Shown here one piece after another: positions 10,803-23,928 of a stretch of 64,000 nucleotides of DNA. Below the pieces are notes generated by a model. That model made no database searches. It saw only the letters and a program-made list of their open reading frames with translations, and was not told the DNA's origin. A program made the translations under genes and the position numbers. Every line of letters starts with the position of its first letter. Position 1 is the first letter of the stretch. This DNA is from Anaeramoeba flamelloides. Lineage: Eukaryota > Metamonada > Anaeramoebidae. The stretch covers positions 930,001-994,000 of the forward strand of contig JANTQA010000048.1 in assembly GCA_027625915.1 (NCBI GenBank), read 5' to 3'.

Positions 10803-12649
10803 GTTTGATATTTTTTTATTTGTGAGAAATTAAGATAAAAAAAAAAGAATTTTCAAACTAACCGTTTTGAGAAAAGCTACTTGATTTCCTCAAACACAAA
10901 AAAATATCATTTATGTATTTTTGAAAAAAAGAGTGAAATAGTCCTTACATTTGCACTTTTTTCTTTTTTTTAAAAACCCAGAAGGTCTCAATCTTTGTAA
11001 GTTTTATAATCGTTTCACTAAAAAAAAAGGAATAGACTAGACAAATTCTGTCATGAAAATTTCTCAAAATTTTAACAATCATTCCTAATTTGTTTAAAAA
11101 AAAAGAATCATTTTGAAGAATATAAACGAGACAAATTTTGAAAAGTAATTTCGAATTTTTGTTTATTTTGCCTATATTTGAGAAAATTTTGAAAAGTGCC
11201 TGGATATTGTACAATATCTTTCTGATGGAAATAAATAGTAAAAAAAAAAAAAAAAAAATCATTAGAGGGCTAAGTTTAAAAATATCGATAATTAAAACAC
11301 AGTTGTTTAATGAATTAAAAATTTTTCTTTTGGAATTTTTTTTTTTTATCACAAATGAGGAATATTAAATTCCAAGAAAAACCAAATTTAGATAGAACCT
11401 GGGCAGTTTTTTTAATTTGTATTTTGGGGAAAATCGTTTGAATAAAAGACACGTATTACAAAATTAATTTATTAGATTGACTAGTCAAAAGTAGTGATGA
11501 TATAACAAAAGTTGTTTAACCTTATATAAATACCTATTTTTTGAGTTTGAACTAAGACACTTCTTTTTTTTTTAATTGTTGTTTTCAATAAAATATAAAC
11601 CCTTTTTTATTTAAACGGGTCCCTTTTTATTGAAGAAATCGAAGATATTCTATATGTTAATTCATGATTCTTCTCAGTATAAATTTTCAATTTTTAGATA
11701 AGATCATTTTTTCTAATTTTGTCAATTTTTTTTTTTTTCATTTTTTTTTCTTCATTTTTTTTTTATTTTTTTTTTGAAAAGGTCAACAAAAAAATTTTTT
11801 TTGAAGCTCAAAATTAACATTAAGATAAGTTTGGTGTTGTATTTTCTTTTAAAATCCATACACTTACAAGTAAAAAATCTTATAGTCTACAATTTTAATT
11901 TTTCTTTAGAAATTGATAAAAATTTTGCCCGAAAAGTTCCGATGAAAAGGATCATACAATTTTTTATTTTGTCATTTTTTTTTTTAATTTAAGTTTGTTC
12001 ATATAATTTTTTGATGATTATCAACTCTATTCCGAAGTTTATTATTTCTCTAATTTCCTAGGAATCTTAGTTTGGTTGATTCTTTTAAAAAAAAGTAAAT
12101 ATTTCATTTTTAGCTGTGTACCTTTGGGTCAAATGGAGTTTACAATTAGATAAACAATTATTTATTGAAGATATTATTAATTCTGTTCAGAAACTTTTGG
12201 GTTTCGAGAAAAAAGTAAATTAGGAATTAAGTTTTTCAATTTTTTTAATTGTTCTAATTTTTATTAAATCCTTTTTTTACTTAGATGATAATTTATCAAA
12301 AATTAACTCTCTTTTTAAGAAAAATTTTATATTTGATCTTCATTTTATATAATTTTGTTTTTAATAATAGAAATTTTAAGATATCAAGAAAATGTTTACT
12401 TTGGATTTATTGTTGATTTCTTTTATTAAGAAAATTCTGCCTTCTACAAAAAAGAATGGCAACTTTTAATGTTAAACAATAGTTATAACTTTTCCGAAAG
12501 TTTTCTTTTTATAATTCTTTGCTATTTTAAACACTATAAATAACTGAATAAAAACCAATAAATTCCCCCTAGATTAAATATTGTCTCCAATGCCTATATT
12601 ATGGTAAGTTAGTATTGACAATAAGGCAAAAAAGAAACAAAAAACAATT

Positions 12650-13110
12650 CGAAATTGATCAAAAGAAAGTGTTCCCAACAACTTTAATCCGTGTTTCAAA
12701 ATATAAGCAATACTTTTTTCTCTTTATTATTCTAATTGGATATTCACCTTCCAATCAGTAGTTTACACAATATCAAATCTATTTTGAAGGTAAAATCTTT
12801 GATTTATCAAGTATATTTTAAAATAGAAATGAACTTTATTTAAAGTTTTTGTTAATTTTTCCAATTTTTTTAAAATGAATTGTTTTTTTGATGATAATAT
12901 AATTTCCTTCAAAAAAAAAAAAAAATTACTCAATTTTTTGAGATATATTTACCAATTTGATCCTTTATTTTTCAAATTTCTTTTTAAAAGAAAAGAATTC
13001 TAAGAAATCATTGCTATATTTAATTAGTGTTTATTGTTGGTTTATTTGATCGATTGATGTATAAGATCTTCTATTAAAAAAAAAACATTCATTTTTTTAT
13101 AACAGAACAT
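12650..13110 (+). repeat. dispersed repeat family D, diverged copy
   Basis: Shares ordered blocks with 54770-55270 and 63105 onwards: a TAATCCGTGTTTCAAAATAT-like opening, AATCTATTTTGAAGGTAAA, GATCCTTTATTTTT, TAAGAAATCA..A and TCTTCTAT.AAAAAAA. Further partial copies are at 14860-15010 and 23690-23880. High divergence, no conserved frame. Confidence 0.55.
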
Positions 13111-13599
13111 TAAACTTTGGAAATAATGATTTACATGGTATAAATGATATAAATGGGCCAATAACTCTTATTTATTTATTTTTTTTTCCAAAGGTAATAG
13201 AGTTATTATTTATGTAGCGACACAATTATATCTGGATATACAACTCCATTTATCAACATTAGAGAAATGGAAAAATCATTTTTAAAAGATTTTCATTTTT
13301 CACAATGAAATTTTCATCAAAAGATCTGAATCCTTTTTTGTTTGGGATTTTTTGAATTAAATTTGAACAAGAAAAAAATATAAAACATTTTTATTTTTAA
13401 GAAATCTCACTTTTAGTAAATTTCTGAGAGTATGTTTGAACAAATAACATTGAACAATGAATCTTATTTTAAAAATAAAATGAAAATAAATTTAATTTTC
13501 AATCCTTGAAGATATAAAAAAAATCGCCATCTATTTTATTTACAAATATTTTTTAAATTACTTAAAATCTAAAAAATAATTAAAAGTAGTGAAAAAAAT

Positions 13600-13980
13600 C
13601 CCACAAAGGATTTTTACTTGTGTATATTAGGAAAATTACTATGTAATTTGGTTTATTTAAAATCAAATACTTTTTTTTTAAGTATTCAATGTTTTCAAAT
13701 TATAGCCCACTCACTTATTATAATAATGATTTAAGAAATTAAACTTGTTCAAAACACCATTTAATCAATAAAAAAACAAGAATAAAAATTATCATTTCCA
13801 AAACGCGGGCAAACCTCGATAAAACTGGTTTGTTTTTAAAAAAGGGTTGATCTACTCATGGTATTTAACAATTACTTGAGTACTCAAAAGAAATCTCCAT
13901 TTTAATGAACTTTGGGTAGGTATATTACTTGGCTTAGTAAAAAATTGGTTAGTTTTAAAAAGGATTTGATTAAAAAAAAA
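13600..13980 (+). repeat. dispersed repeat family F, copy 2
   Basis: Aligns with 3600-4010 and 56820-57200 through the blocks CACTTATTATAATAATGAT, CTTGTTCAAAACA, AAGAATAAAAATTATCATT and TTTAATGAACTTTGGGTAGG. The last block is nearly identical in the 56.8-kb copy. Confidence 0.6.
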
Positions 13981-15365
13981 AAAATTACACAACAATTTTC
14001 ATAATATTCACAATAAAAATCTTACCGGGATTTGTTTTCATGTCTTTATTTTTTCCATACTATACTATTGTTTTTTCCAAATATTAAGAGTATAAAACCC
14101 AACTGTTTTTATTAAAATCAGTTATTTAAGAATATCTATTATTTTTTTTTATTCGAAATATGCATTTGAATTGTTTTATTTGTTTGAAATTATTTTAAAA
14201 ATTGAGACATCAAAAAATCATATTGATACTTTCAATCATTTAGTTGTTAATAAGTCACTAAAAAAAATTAAAATTAGGTTCTTAATTGTTGATGATAAAT
14301 AATCAAATTATAAAGTATTTTCCTCGGCTAGAAGTTGAATTTTTCATGTTTTAAAAAAAGTTTTTTGGAGAATTTTTAATAAAAAAAAATGGCTTTTTTT
14401 GCTAGATTTTTTTTATTCAATAAAATCAGAAAAAACTGATTTGAACGGTTCTTTGAATCAAAAAAATTATATTATATTAAAGTTTAAAATAATTATGTTA
14501 ATTTGTTTGAAATTAAAGTGGATTTTTTTTAACTGGGTTATTTTAGAAGTTAGTGGGTTTATTTTTAAAGTTTATTCATGTACACATCCTTTAAAGTGAA
14601 TAATATTTCTTTCCTCTACCAAAAAGAAAATTAATTTTATTTTAAATAATTCATAAATATGTTAAATGTTGAACTTTACTAAAATGAGAAAAATGAGGAT
14701 CATATTTTTAAAAACATAAAAAATTCTGGAAAAAAGCTCTAAAGTTAAGTTTGATTTTGTTGTCATCAGATTTTTACTTTGTTTTTCAATTTCAAGATTA
14801 GGTCAAATTTTTTGGACTTTTCTCTGGATTTTCGTGTAGATTTTTTTCATGTTTAGAAGTCCCTTAAATCATAAAACTTGAAGAAATCAAGACCATATTT
14901 AAATAAAGTTTATAATCAGTTTCTTTGATTGGTTTATGTTTAGATCTTCTATAACAAAAAAACACGCTTTTTATTGGGAAACACAGATACAACTTTTCCG
15001 AACACATTATTTTTCCAACAGTTTATCGAAAAACAAATTATTTTTATTTGTCGATTAAAAAAGTGTAAATACCATCCAGAAAGGAAAGATAGAAATTTAG
15101 TTGTGTCGAAGAAGAAACCATTTTAACAGAATTTCTAAAAATAAAAAACACATTTTTTACCCACAAAAAACAAACAATTGGTTTCTTTCCATAAATTTAC
15201 TTATTCATAATAAAAAATTTGGACTTTTACAAAGCTTTATACCTTTTAAAAAGTGTTGGAAATGTTGAAAAGTCTTCAAAATATGGAATTTCAAGAGATT
15301 TTTTGTGTGTCAGATTGACAAATAAGTTCATTTTTTTTTTTTGAACTATTTAAATTTTTTGCAAA

Positions 15366-16087
15366 ATGAGTGAAAAAAAAACTGAACAAGAAACTCAACC
15401 AACAACCAAATTATACTTGGGAAACATTTCCTTCAATTCAACTGAAAAGTCTCTTGAAGAAGCTTTTGCTGAATATGGTGAAGTGTAAATTTATTTCTTT
15501 GACTTTTTTAAAAACAAAAAACAAAAAACAAAAAACAAAACACAAAAAACAATCCTTTCTTTGAAGCAACAACAAAAAATATTTATTTTTGTTATTGATA
15601 AAAAATTCAAAGAACGAATTGTTTTGCATCATAATTTTCAAACTTTAAACTTTGCTTTTTTTCTTTTGTGAAACTTTTTTTCTTAAATTGTTTTTTTACT
15701 TCTTTTTTCAAAAAAAAAAAAAAAAAAAAATAAATAAATAAAAAAAAAAAATAATTTTATTACTTATAATAATCCTTTGTCCAAATTTTTAAAAAAACCT
15801 TTATAGAAAAGAAGTTACAATAATCAGAAGAGGAAACAGAAGCTTAGGTTTTGGATTCTTAGAAATGGAAACCATTGAAGGTGCAGAAAAAGCAATCGAA
15901 GGTCTTAACAACCAAGAAGTCGATGAACGTGAAATTGTTGTTGAATTTGCTAGGCCAAAGAAAACCAGAGAAAGAGGAAGAGGTCGAGGTAGAGGAAGGT
16001 TTAGAGGAAGAGGAAGGTTTAGAGGAAGAGGTAGAGGAAGGTTTAGAGGAAGAGGTTTTGGTGGAAGAAGGTTCAGCCCTTATGTAA

Positions 16088-16121
<34 letters not shown>

Positions 16122-16870
16122 ATCTTTTTTTTTTTTTTTTTTTCTTCACAAATTTAAACCTGAAAAAATAATAAAAAAAATATGTTCTTTTTCTATAAAC
16201 GTAGAGAGTACCTTATGGTGGATTTTACCAAGATCCTTACTATGACCCATATAGAGAATTTGGTGGATATGGAGAAAGAGGGTATGGCGAAAGGGGATTC
16301 GGTGGAAGAGGATATCGAGGAAGAGGATTTGGTGGAAGAAGGTTCGGTGGAAGAGGATTTGGTGGAAGAGGAAGAGGAAGAGGAAGAGGAAGAGTACCAA
16401 GAAGACCAAATTATGATGAAAAAAATCCAAGTGAAACCGTTATCTTTGTTTCGAACATCCCATATGAATTTACCGATGACGATCTCCTTGAAGCCTTCAC
16501 AGATTATGAACCTACAAGAGCAAAGGTAGCTTTCACCAAGACCGGTAGATCAAAAGGATTTGGATTTGTTGAATTAGCTGACGGAGAAAGCAGGGACGAA
16601 GCTCTTAACCTTAATGAAACTGAAATTGGTGGAAGAACTGTTTACGTGAAAGTTGCCTTTGAAGTTTGTTTTTTTTTTTTTTTTTTTTTTTTGAAACTTC
16701 AATTTTTCAATTTTCGTTTGTTTAATTTTAAAACTCTTCCGTTAAAAATAATTCACAAAACTAATTAACAACAACAACAACACAATAACAACACTCTTTT
16801 TCAATTAATAATTTTTTTTTTTTTTTCAAACAATTAGCCAATTAGAGTTTTTGAAGAAGAAGAAAACTAA
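15366..16870 (+). CDS. RNA-binding protein, RRM-RGG-RRM, four exons
   Basis: Exons 15366-15484, 15807-16083, 16205-16663 and 16838-16870 join in phase to 295 codons. Donors are GTAAAT, GTAATT and GTTTGT, acceptors TATAG, GTAG and TTAG; introns are 322, 121 and 174 bp. RRM1 (about 15-88) has RNP2 LYLGNI and RNP1 SLGFGFLEM. Residues about 93-195 are an Arg/Gly tract (RGRG, FRGRG, GFGGR units) broken by a Tyr/Pro-rich patch. RRM2 (about 210-292) has RNP2 VIFVSNI and RNP1 KGFGFVEL. The layout resembles nucleolin/Gar2-like and hnRNP-type single-strand RNA binders; the RGG tract is a typical arginine-methylation and RNA/phase-separation segment. Each exon end was fixed by the RRM frame, including a Val codon split across intron 1. 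The RG codons form a purine-rich near-repeat (GAGGAAGAGGTAGAG words), a likely site of length variation. Exact orthology is not decided. Confidence 0.93.
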
Positions 16871-19800
16871 TTCTAATTTCAATTCTTAGTTTTATTATTT
16901 TTTAATAATCATTTTTAAATTTTTTTTTCCTTCGTTTTGATTCCATTACAAATTTTGTTCTCAATATTATCTTTATATCACATTTTTTATTGAACTTTTC
17001 ATTCATCTTAACACGATAACTATTCCATCAATATAATTTATATTAGGATATTATTATTATGAAGCCTATTTTTAATTAAACAGTTAATTTATTTATTATA
17101 AAATATTTTGTTTTCTCATTACTTAGGCTTTCATTCTTTAACACAAAAATATATAAAATTTTTCAAAAATAAAAAAAAAAATCATTCATCCTAATCATAT
17201 TTTAATTTTTTTATTTTGGTTTGTTATTATTTTTTTTTTCTTCACGGAGTAGGTATATTTTACCATTTTTAAAATATTTTAATTGTGTGAACATTACTGC
17301 AAAAAGATTTTGAGAGTGCTACCAGATATTGAAACTTTGAAACCAAAACATCATTTGCTGCTTTGTTTATGAAAAGAAAATGATCCAAGAGTAATTCAGA
17401 GTTGAATCTTTAATTTTTTGATTTATTGAACAATTTTTTGGGTTTAAATTTTTGAGCTTTATTAAATTTGGTTTTGGATTGAGAAATGTGTTTATGGAAA
17501 TTACTTGAAATTAATCCTAGAATAAACCCAAAAAAATATACTTGAGAAGATGTGAATTTTAAACAAATCTTTCCTTTTTGAAGACCAAACAATAAAGATC
17601 CAACTTTATAAAATAAACTTGTTGAAACCAAAAATGTAAAAAAAAAAAAAAAAAGAAAATTTGAACTAATTCCTATTATAGAAGATTGATTTTCATTATC
17701 TTCTTAATTTGGATATATCCAAAAAAATAATAAACTTGAAATTCTCCCCCAATTACTATTTTTTATACTTTTACAAAACAGTTTTTTGCCACACAAGTGG
17801 AAATAAGGAATGTTGTAAATAATAGAGTTTTTACAATTTTAGAGAAAAATAAAGAATTACAAGAATTTATCCAAATTTTAGTTAATAATAAACAAAACAC
17901 CCATTTTGATTTTGGATCTTCAAAGGGGTTTACAATATAAAACCGTTTAGTGAATACCAAAGGTTATTTTGAAAAATGATTTTTTAAAAAATTTGAAAGA
18001 TTGGTATTTGTCAAACGATTTTTTGATTAAAATTTTTATTAGTCTATTAAGAAAACCAGATATTATATTTACTATTACCGAATTTTGGATAAATGAATAG
18101 AACTCGTTATTTATCTCTAAAATTGTAAAAATTCTATTTTTTACAACATTCATAATTACTCATGTACACTTTATTTTCAAAAGTCATATATCAAATATTT
18201 TCATCAAACCAAATAAAAAAAAAATTTTTTTTATAAGATTTAAATTAAAGGGGTTGAATTGTTGAGATCAAAAAACAACTATAAAAGATATTAACCCAAA
18301 GATAAATAAAAATTGAGAAAAAATCAAAAACATATTTCAGAATTATTATTAGTTCTTGATTTAACCGAAAATGGATAATTATTATACGAATCCAATATCT
18401 CTAACAAATCTTTATTTCCGAAGAAAATGTTAAAACGATCCTATTTTTTTTGAAATAACATCCAATTATATTTATCCAATGCTAAATTGAATTTTTAAAT
18501 CCATTTTGGGAAATTCTATCGATAAACGTAGTAGTTTGTTTCTCAAATATTTTCCAAACAAAAGTTTTAGCCATCAAAATTAAAAACAAAGACAGGTCAA
18601 AAAGAAGTAATTATATAAAATTTTATAGACAAGATCTAAATAAGTTTTTTTTTTTTTTATTTTTTTCTTATCTGTTTTTTTCATTTTTTTTTTTTGGATT
18701 TTCATTGTTTTAATTGGTATATACATTTATTATACTGGTTAATTTTTTTTTTTTTGTGAGCAAAGCTAAAAAAATAAAAAGAAATACAAAATACCATTTT
18801 CTAGATATATATATATATATATATATAAGTCAAATTTCAAAATTAGGGGCAAACTTTTTTTTTATTATTTTTTTCTTTTTTCATTTATATTTCAAAAAAT
18901 AAAAAGATTAAAGTATCTTTTTATTTATTAATCTAAATTGGTTATTATCTCTAAACACTTTAGTAAAATACATTATTATTCAAAATTATATAATAACCAT
19001 TAAACAAATTTTTTCTGATGAAAAATCTTCCCCTATTTTTGAAATTTAGCTTATATATATTTCTATTTTTTTTTTTAATTTTTTTCCTTAAATATAATCA
19101 CCACTTCAAAGAAAATTAACGAACCAGTTTAACTCATTGTTTCGAAATTGGTAATTTTTTTTCGACCTGGTGTTATAAATATTCTCCCAAAAGAAAAAAA
19201 AACTCTTTTGTAGTCAAAGAGACCAGTTTTATAAAAGAAAAAGAATATAATCTATAATTTTAACACAATATTCATCTCAAAATAATTTTTAAATTTATAG
19301 ATCAGATAATTTTTTCTAATTTCCTTAAATAATTCTTTTTTATTTTATTATTGTTTGCTTTTTTTTTCATTTTTTTTTTTAAAGACAGACAATTCAAAAA
19401 AAAAATATTTAAAAACCACAAATTATTTTAATAAAATAAAGTATTTGTAATTTCTTATAAAATTCATTAATTTAGACTTAAAAATTTTATTTTCAGTGAT
19501 TTTAATTTTCTAAAGAAACTGGGCAATTTTTACAACAATAACTTTCATGTAAAGTTCAGAAATTTTTTTAAACATTTTCTAATATTTTTCAAATTTAAAG
19601 TTTACTCGGGTTTTTATTTTATTAATATCAACTCTAGTCCGGTGTTTATTATTTCTTTTATTTTTAAACAATTAGTTGTTGTTTGATGCTTAAAATGGTG
19701 AATCTTTCTTTTTTGGCTGGAAACTTGGGTGAAATGGTGTTTATAATGTTTTTTTTCTCAAATAACTTTAAATAACGACCTGTATCTTCAGCTCTTGTAT

Positions 19801-21022
19801 TTATTAAAATATCAATTCATTAAGTTTGACAAATTACATAGATAATTGTGTATCAGATAAATCATTGTTTCACAAAATTGATAAAATATATTTACTGCCT
19901 AAAAGGTTTTTAAGAAAGTAAAAATAATTTTTTAATTAGAATTATAATGTGTGGGGGTGGGGTTATTAAAATAATGAACAGAATTTTGAAAGCATCAAAA
20001 GTATAAAAAATAAGAAAGATATATGTTAATCATTCATTTAAAAAAGTTCTTAATTAAATTGTTTCCAATTTTCTGGAAAAATGAATTTTTTAAATTATTA
20101 CTTTCAAACTGAATTTTTTATTTGAATTTAGATAAAATATTATCAAATTATTAAAATATATTTTATTTTTTACTTTAATTATATATTAGAATAATATTAT
20201 TTTGCAAATTTAAATTCAAGTGAAATTGTGGATTTTGGTGTTTAATCAATTTCCATACAATTTCATTGGTATAATTTTTAGAAAATTCATTTTTTTTTCA
20301 GGATTATAAATAATTAAAAATTATTATATAAGTTTTTTAAAGTTTTGTTCATTGTATTTTCGTGAATTTATACAAAAATATGGCAAAATAACTAATTTTA
20401 CAGACTTTTTTATATGTATTATTGTTCGATCCAAGATATGTGTTAATTAATACTCTAATAATTTATCCTAAATTTAGAATTTTCAAATTTTTATTTTGTT
20501 ATATTTGGCAACTATTTTTATTTGCTTGAAAAGGCCTCTAATTAACAAAAATAGATTATTGGAAGGAATTTTTGCAAATTGGGGTTACCTCTTGATATTT
20601 GATAGCATGTTATTATTTTTTTCAGGGTTGGAATTCTAAAGGGGTTTTTATTTATATAATTTAACGATTATGAGTTGCCCGGGGGGGGGTAAAAAAAATA
20701 ACTTTGAAAATCTATTTTAATCTTAAAAGTTTCAATTTCTTTGAGTTTGTGAATTTTGAAACTATTCTTTCATAATTTGAAATACTTCTTGATAATAGAG
20801 ATTAAAAAACAAAAAAAACTGAAAAGAATTTTTTTTTATATTTTTTTTTATATTTTTTTTTTATTTAATTTTTTTAAAAATTTGCTATTATAGATCTTGC
20901 TTGTATCTTTTCCCAACCTCCAAGATACTTTAAAAAGCAATTTTTATTGTATTTTTTTTTTTTCCATTAATTATAAGAATAAAAAAAAAAAAAAAGGATC
21001 ATTCCAAGACTTTTAATTTCAG
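16871..21022. other. gene-free gap with a foldback repeat
   Basis: No gene recognised. The stretch 17310-17420 matches 44200-44305, so it is repetitive. An inverted repeat lies at 17812-18148, and a (TA)n tract at about 18805-18829. There is a run of nine G at 20684-20692. Three minus-strand frames of 65-73 codons at 17410-18153 fall in the repeats. Confidence 0.55.
17812..18148. repeat. foldback element, ~75-bp arms
   Basis: The arms are about 17812-17885 and 18070-18148, reverse complements with roughly 80-85% identity, built around GAATGTTGTAAA, GAATTTTTACAATTTTAGAG and ATTTATCCAAA words. The interior contains the end of one and the start of another open frame on the minus strand, which are by-products of the palindrome. 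Confidence 0.6.
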
Positions 21023-21143
21023 CGTTAAAGACATTTTGGAAGGGATCTTCCCAAATTTTGGTTCAGGTGAAAGGGTGAATTATGAACAAATTTTCCAACA
21101 TGGATACTTGCTACTGAATCTGATTAAACAGAAGAGCGTTTAA
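21023..21143 (+). CDS. candidate terminal exon of an unidentified gene
   Basis: A G+C-rich island after a good acceptor (CTTTTAATTTCAG). One base then 39 codons and TAA read VKDILEGIFPNFGSGERVNY, then EQIFQHGYLLLNLIKQKSV. Amphipathic helix character, Gly/Pro/His content and the absence of AAA/TTT runs all differ from translated background. The frame stays open about 15 codons upstream without an ATG, so an unspliced fragment of a decayed gene is also possible. I recognise no family with confidence and found no partner exon upstream. Confidence 0.4.
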
Positions 21144-21599
21144 ATTATTTTCTCCATAAATAAGTGTTTACAAAAGAAAACTAAAATTAGAAAAGGAAAA
21201 AGAAATTGAATAAGAATGGTATAAAGAAAAGAAAGGGAAAAGAAAAAGAAAGGAAAAATTGAAAAGGAAAAAAAAATTATTAAAAAGAAAGGGGAAAATC
21301 AAAAGAAAAATACCAATTATTTTACTGTTTTAATTGCCCAATTTTTATACAAATTTGAAAATCAGATTTCACCTAGTATTTTTTTTTTTGTTCTAATTTA
21401 CTTATAAATAAAAACTGATCTAAAAAAATATTTTTTTTTTTTTTAATTTTCATTTGTTTTTTATTTTTTCAATGTAATAACATAATTCCAAACATAAAAT
21501 AACACATACTATCGATTTTTTATCCAAAAATACACAATATATTTTTTCATCATCATTCAAATAACAACATTTATATTTTCAAAGAAATATATTTTTCTT

Positions 21600-22100
21600 C
21601 ATTTAAAATTATCAGTTAAAAGATCTAATTCTTTTTGTTTTGATTTTTTGGATAAGATATAAAAAAAGAAAAATTTTTTTTGGCAAAAATATTGATTTTT
21701 TGAAGAAATATTAGGTTTAGTATATTCCGGTTGTTTTTATGGATCGGTAACATTGAACCATTAATCTTATTTTAAAAATACGATAAAAAATAATTCAAAT
21801 ATTTGAATCGTTGGATGTCTATAAAAAAATTATTATTTATTTTATTCGCAAAAATTTATTATATTTCTTGATATTTAAAAGATTAGTTAATATTCTTTTT
21901 GAATTATTCAGAGTATAAAAAAAGCACTGAAAGTATTATTAAAATAAGTTATTTGTTAATATACATTGATATTGTTGTTATTTTGAATTATTATTTTGAA
22001 TTAATTTTGTGTGTTTAAAAATATTTAAAAAATTGAGAAATATTAAATTCTATTGATGTTTTCAACCAGGGGTTGTTGCTGGTTTATTTGGTGAATTGGT
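21600..22100 (+). repeat. old repeat shared with 13300-14200
   Basis: Blocks such as AGATCT.AATCCTTTTTGTTT, AACATTGAAC.A..AATCTTATTTTAAAAATA, AGAGTATAAAA and TTAAAAAATTGAGA.AT recur in the same order in 13320-14200. Divergence is high. It may be part of the same long element as families D and F. Confidence 0.45.
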
Positions 22101-22404
22101 ATCTGGTTACTAATTATTTCTTTGGGTTATCAGTTGACTTTTATTGGTTTTAAAAAATTATTTTATGGCAATTTTTATAAGTTTTAGTTTTTTTTCTTGT
22201 ATTTTTTTTGTTCAGATAAAAAGAAAGAATTATTTTGAAATTATTGTTGAGTAAAGAAATTAGATTTTTTTCAATACTAAAAAAATTATTAAAATTTTAC
22301 TAAAATTAACTGTTGTTGAAAAAAATTGTGATGTTTAAAAAAACTGTTACACATAATTTTGTCAAAAATTAAAATTAAAAAGTTAATTGCAAACATTAAT
22401 AAAC

Positions 22405-23088
22405 CTGATCAAATACACCAGAATTTTTTTAATATAATAAGAACCAAAATTGAGGAAAAAGTTGTTTAAGACGTAAAGTCTCTAATATTTCTATGTGTTT
22501 TCAATTTCATCAAGATAGCTAAAGAAGAATGTCTTAAAAATCAAATTCTTAGTATATAACTAAACCTTCACAGAAATGACCAATTATCACTATTTTTTAT
22601 CTTTGGTATTTTAAATGTTATTTTAAAAATAAGTATTTATCGGGTTGGTTCTTTGATTTTTGTGTAGGTTCGTTTGTTCCTTTAATCCTTAATCTTGATA
22701 TTCAAAGCTATTGTTAAAAAAATACAGTTTTTACAAAGATTGAGATTTAAAAATCGAAATATCATAAATTGGTCATTTTCACAATTACTTTTCTTAACAT
22801 GAATTGAATATTCCCAAGAACCCCCAAAATAATCCAGACTTGATACAAAGGGTTGTCTCTGAAAGTTGTAATTTATCGGATATGAATTGTCAGAAAAGGG
22901 TACTTTTTATTCCTTTTTGCCACTTTTTACAATCAAATTTAAGAGTTTGATATATTTAAGACATTATATTTCAAGAGTATTGATATAATTCGATTCGAGA
23001 AAATATAAGTTAGATGTTATATTTCTTAAAGGATTTTAGTCTTAATTTGGGTTCTTATTATCTTGTAAAATTCTCGTGTTTTTGATCA
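22405..23088. mobile_element. TIR element, TGATCAAAnACAC ends
   Basis: The ends are inverted over about 50 bp: TGATCAAATACACCAGAATT on the left and the complement of TGATCAAAAACACGAGAATT on the right, continuing to a shared AATAAGAACC.AAATT block. An inner pair of inverted words (GAAATGACCAATT at 22575 and 22765) suggests a second nested palindrome. 684 bp, no transposase frame. Confidence 0.6.
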
Positions 23089-23321
23089 TTTTTACTCTGG
23101 TTGGCAATCAAATTTTTACTTTTAATTTTTGACAAAATCAGAGTAACAGTTTTTTTACATGTACCAATTTTTTTCCATGAAAATAAGTTGATTTTTTATA
23201 CAGAGTTATTCCAAAGCTTATGTTTCATTTTAAAATTATATTTTTTATACACTTACTTTACAAACAATAAGATTTCTTTCTTCTTTGACAAAAATATTTT
23301 TTTTCAACACAATTTAGAAAT

Positions 23322-23407
23322 ATGTTACATTATGGACTGTTTAAAAAAGGAAAAAAATGGATCAAACTTTTAAAAACAATAATTCCTCAATGGGAATTAT
23401 ATCAAAG
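23322..23407 (+). CDS. candidate exon, Myb/SANT-like segment
   Basis: After a strong acceptor (TTTCAACACAATTTAG at 23304-23319), the frame from ATG 23322 reads MLHYGLFKKGKKWIKLLKTI then IPQWELYQ and meets a consensus GTGAGT donor at 23408 in phase 2. The spacing of Tyr-Gly, Trp and a following hydrophobic helix resembles the first two helices of a Myb/SANT domain; that is inference from pattern only. The next candidate exon (23929-24057) would supply a third helix but its phase does not fit directly, so either an exon is missing or the two are unrelated. Confidence 0.35.
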
Positions 23408-23928
23408 GTGAGTTTGGTTAATTAGATTTAATATTTTTTCTTTATTTTGAAATTTCAAAATGTGGTAAATTTTTCTTGAATTAGCTTTTTAAATTTACTT
23501 GAAGATTTTTTTTAAGTTACTTGTACCTTAAAATTTATTCTAATATGTTTTGTAATTTGGGTATATTTTTGTGAATTTTCTCCAATTTTTACCAAATATT
23601 AACTGATCTTATTGAAGAAAAAAACTTTTTAAAAAACTTGAATCTTTTTCGGGATAAATTTTCTAATATTATCCTTTCATTTTTTGGAATTTCCATGAGA
23701 AAAAATAGAACTTTAAGAAATCAATACCATGATTAGATAAGGTTTATTGCTTGTTTCTTTGATTCTTTAATGTTTAGGTCTTCTATAACAAAGACTTTGG
23801 GTTTAAGTTTTGAAACATGCAAAAAATTTACTGCACGCATTATTTTGACAACAGTATAAAACCTTGTGATATTTTTTAGTGCTGAAGTGAAAAATTGATT
23901 TTCTTCTCTTACTCAAGATATAGCCGAA

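Larger units (their letters stand above)
10459..15365. other. gap with one exon-like island and old repeats
   Basis: Apart from the exon candidate at 10707-10802 I see no coding sequence. The stretch contains copies of dispersed families D (about 12650-13110 and 14860-15010) and F (about 13600-13980), and the block 13300-14300 is a diverged match to 21600-22100. Poly-A and poly-T runs are frequent (for example 11240-11257, 11729-11777). Confidence 0.55.

Noticed and set aside
17410-18153. Three minus-strand frames of 65-73 codons
   Set aside because: Two lie in the arms of a foldback repeat and the third in a sequence recurring near 44.2 kb; no splice pattern joins them and no family is recognised.
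23101-23373. 90-codon plus-strand frame
   Set aside because: The Phe/Ile/Leu-rich content is that of translated AT-rich DNA; the same bases read more sensibly in another frame as the exon candidate at 23322.
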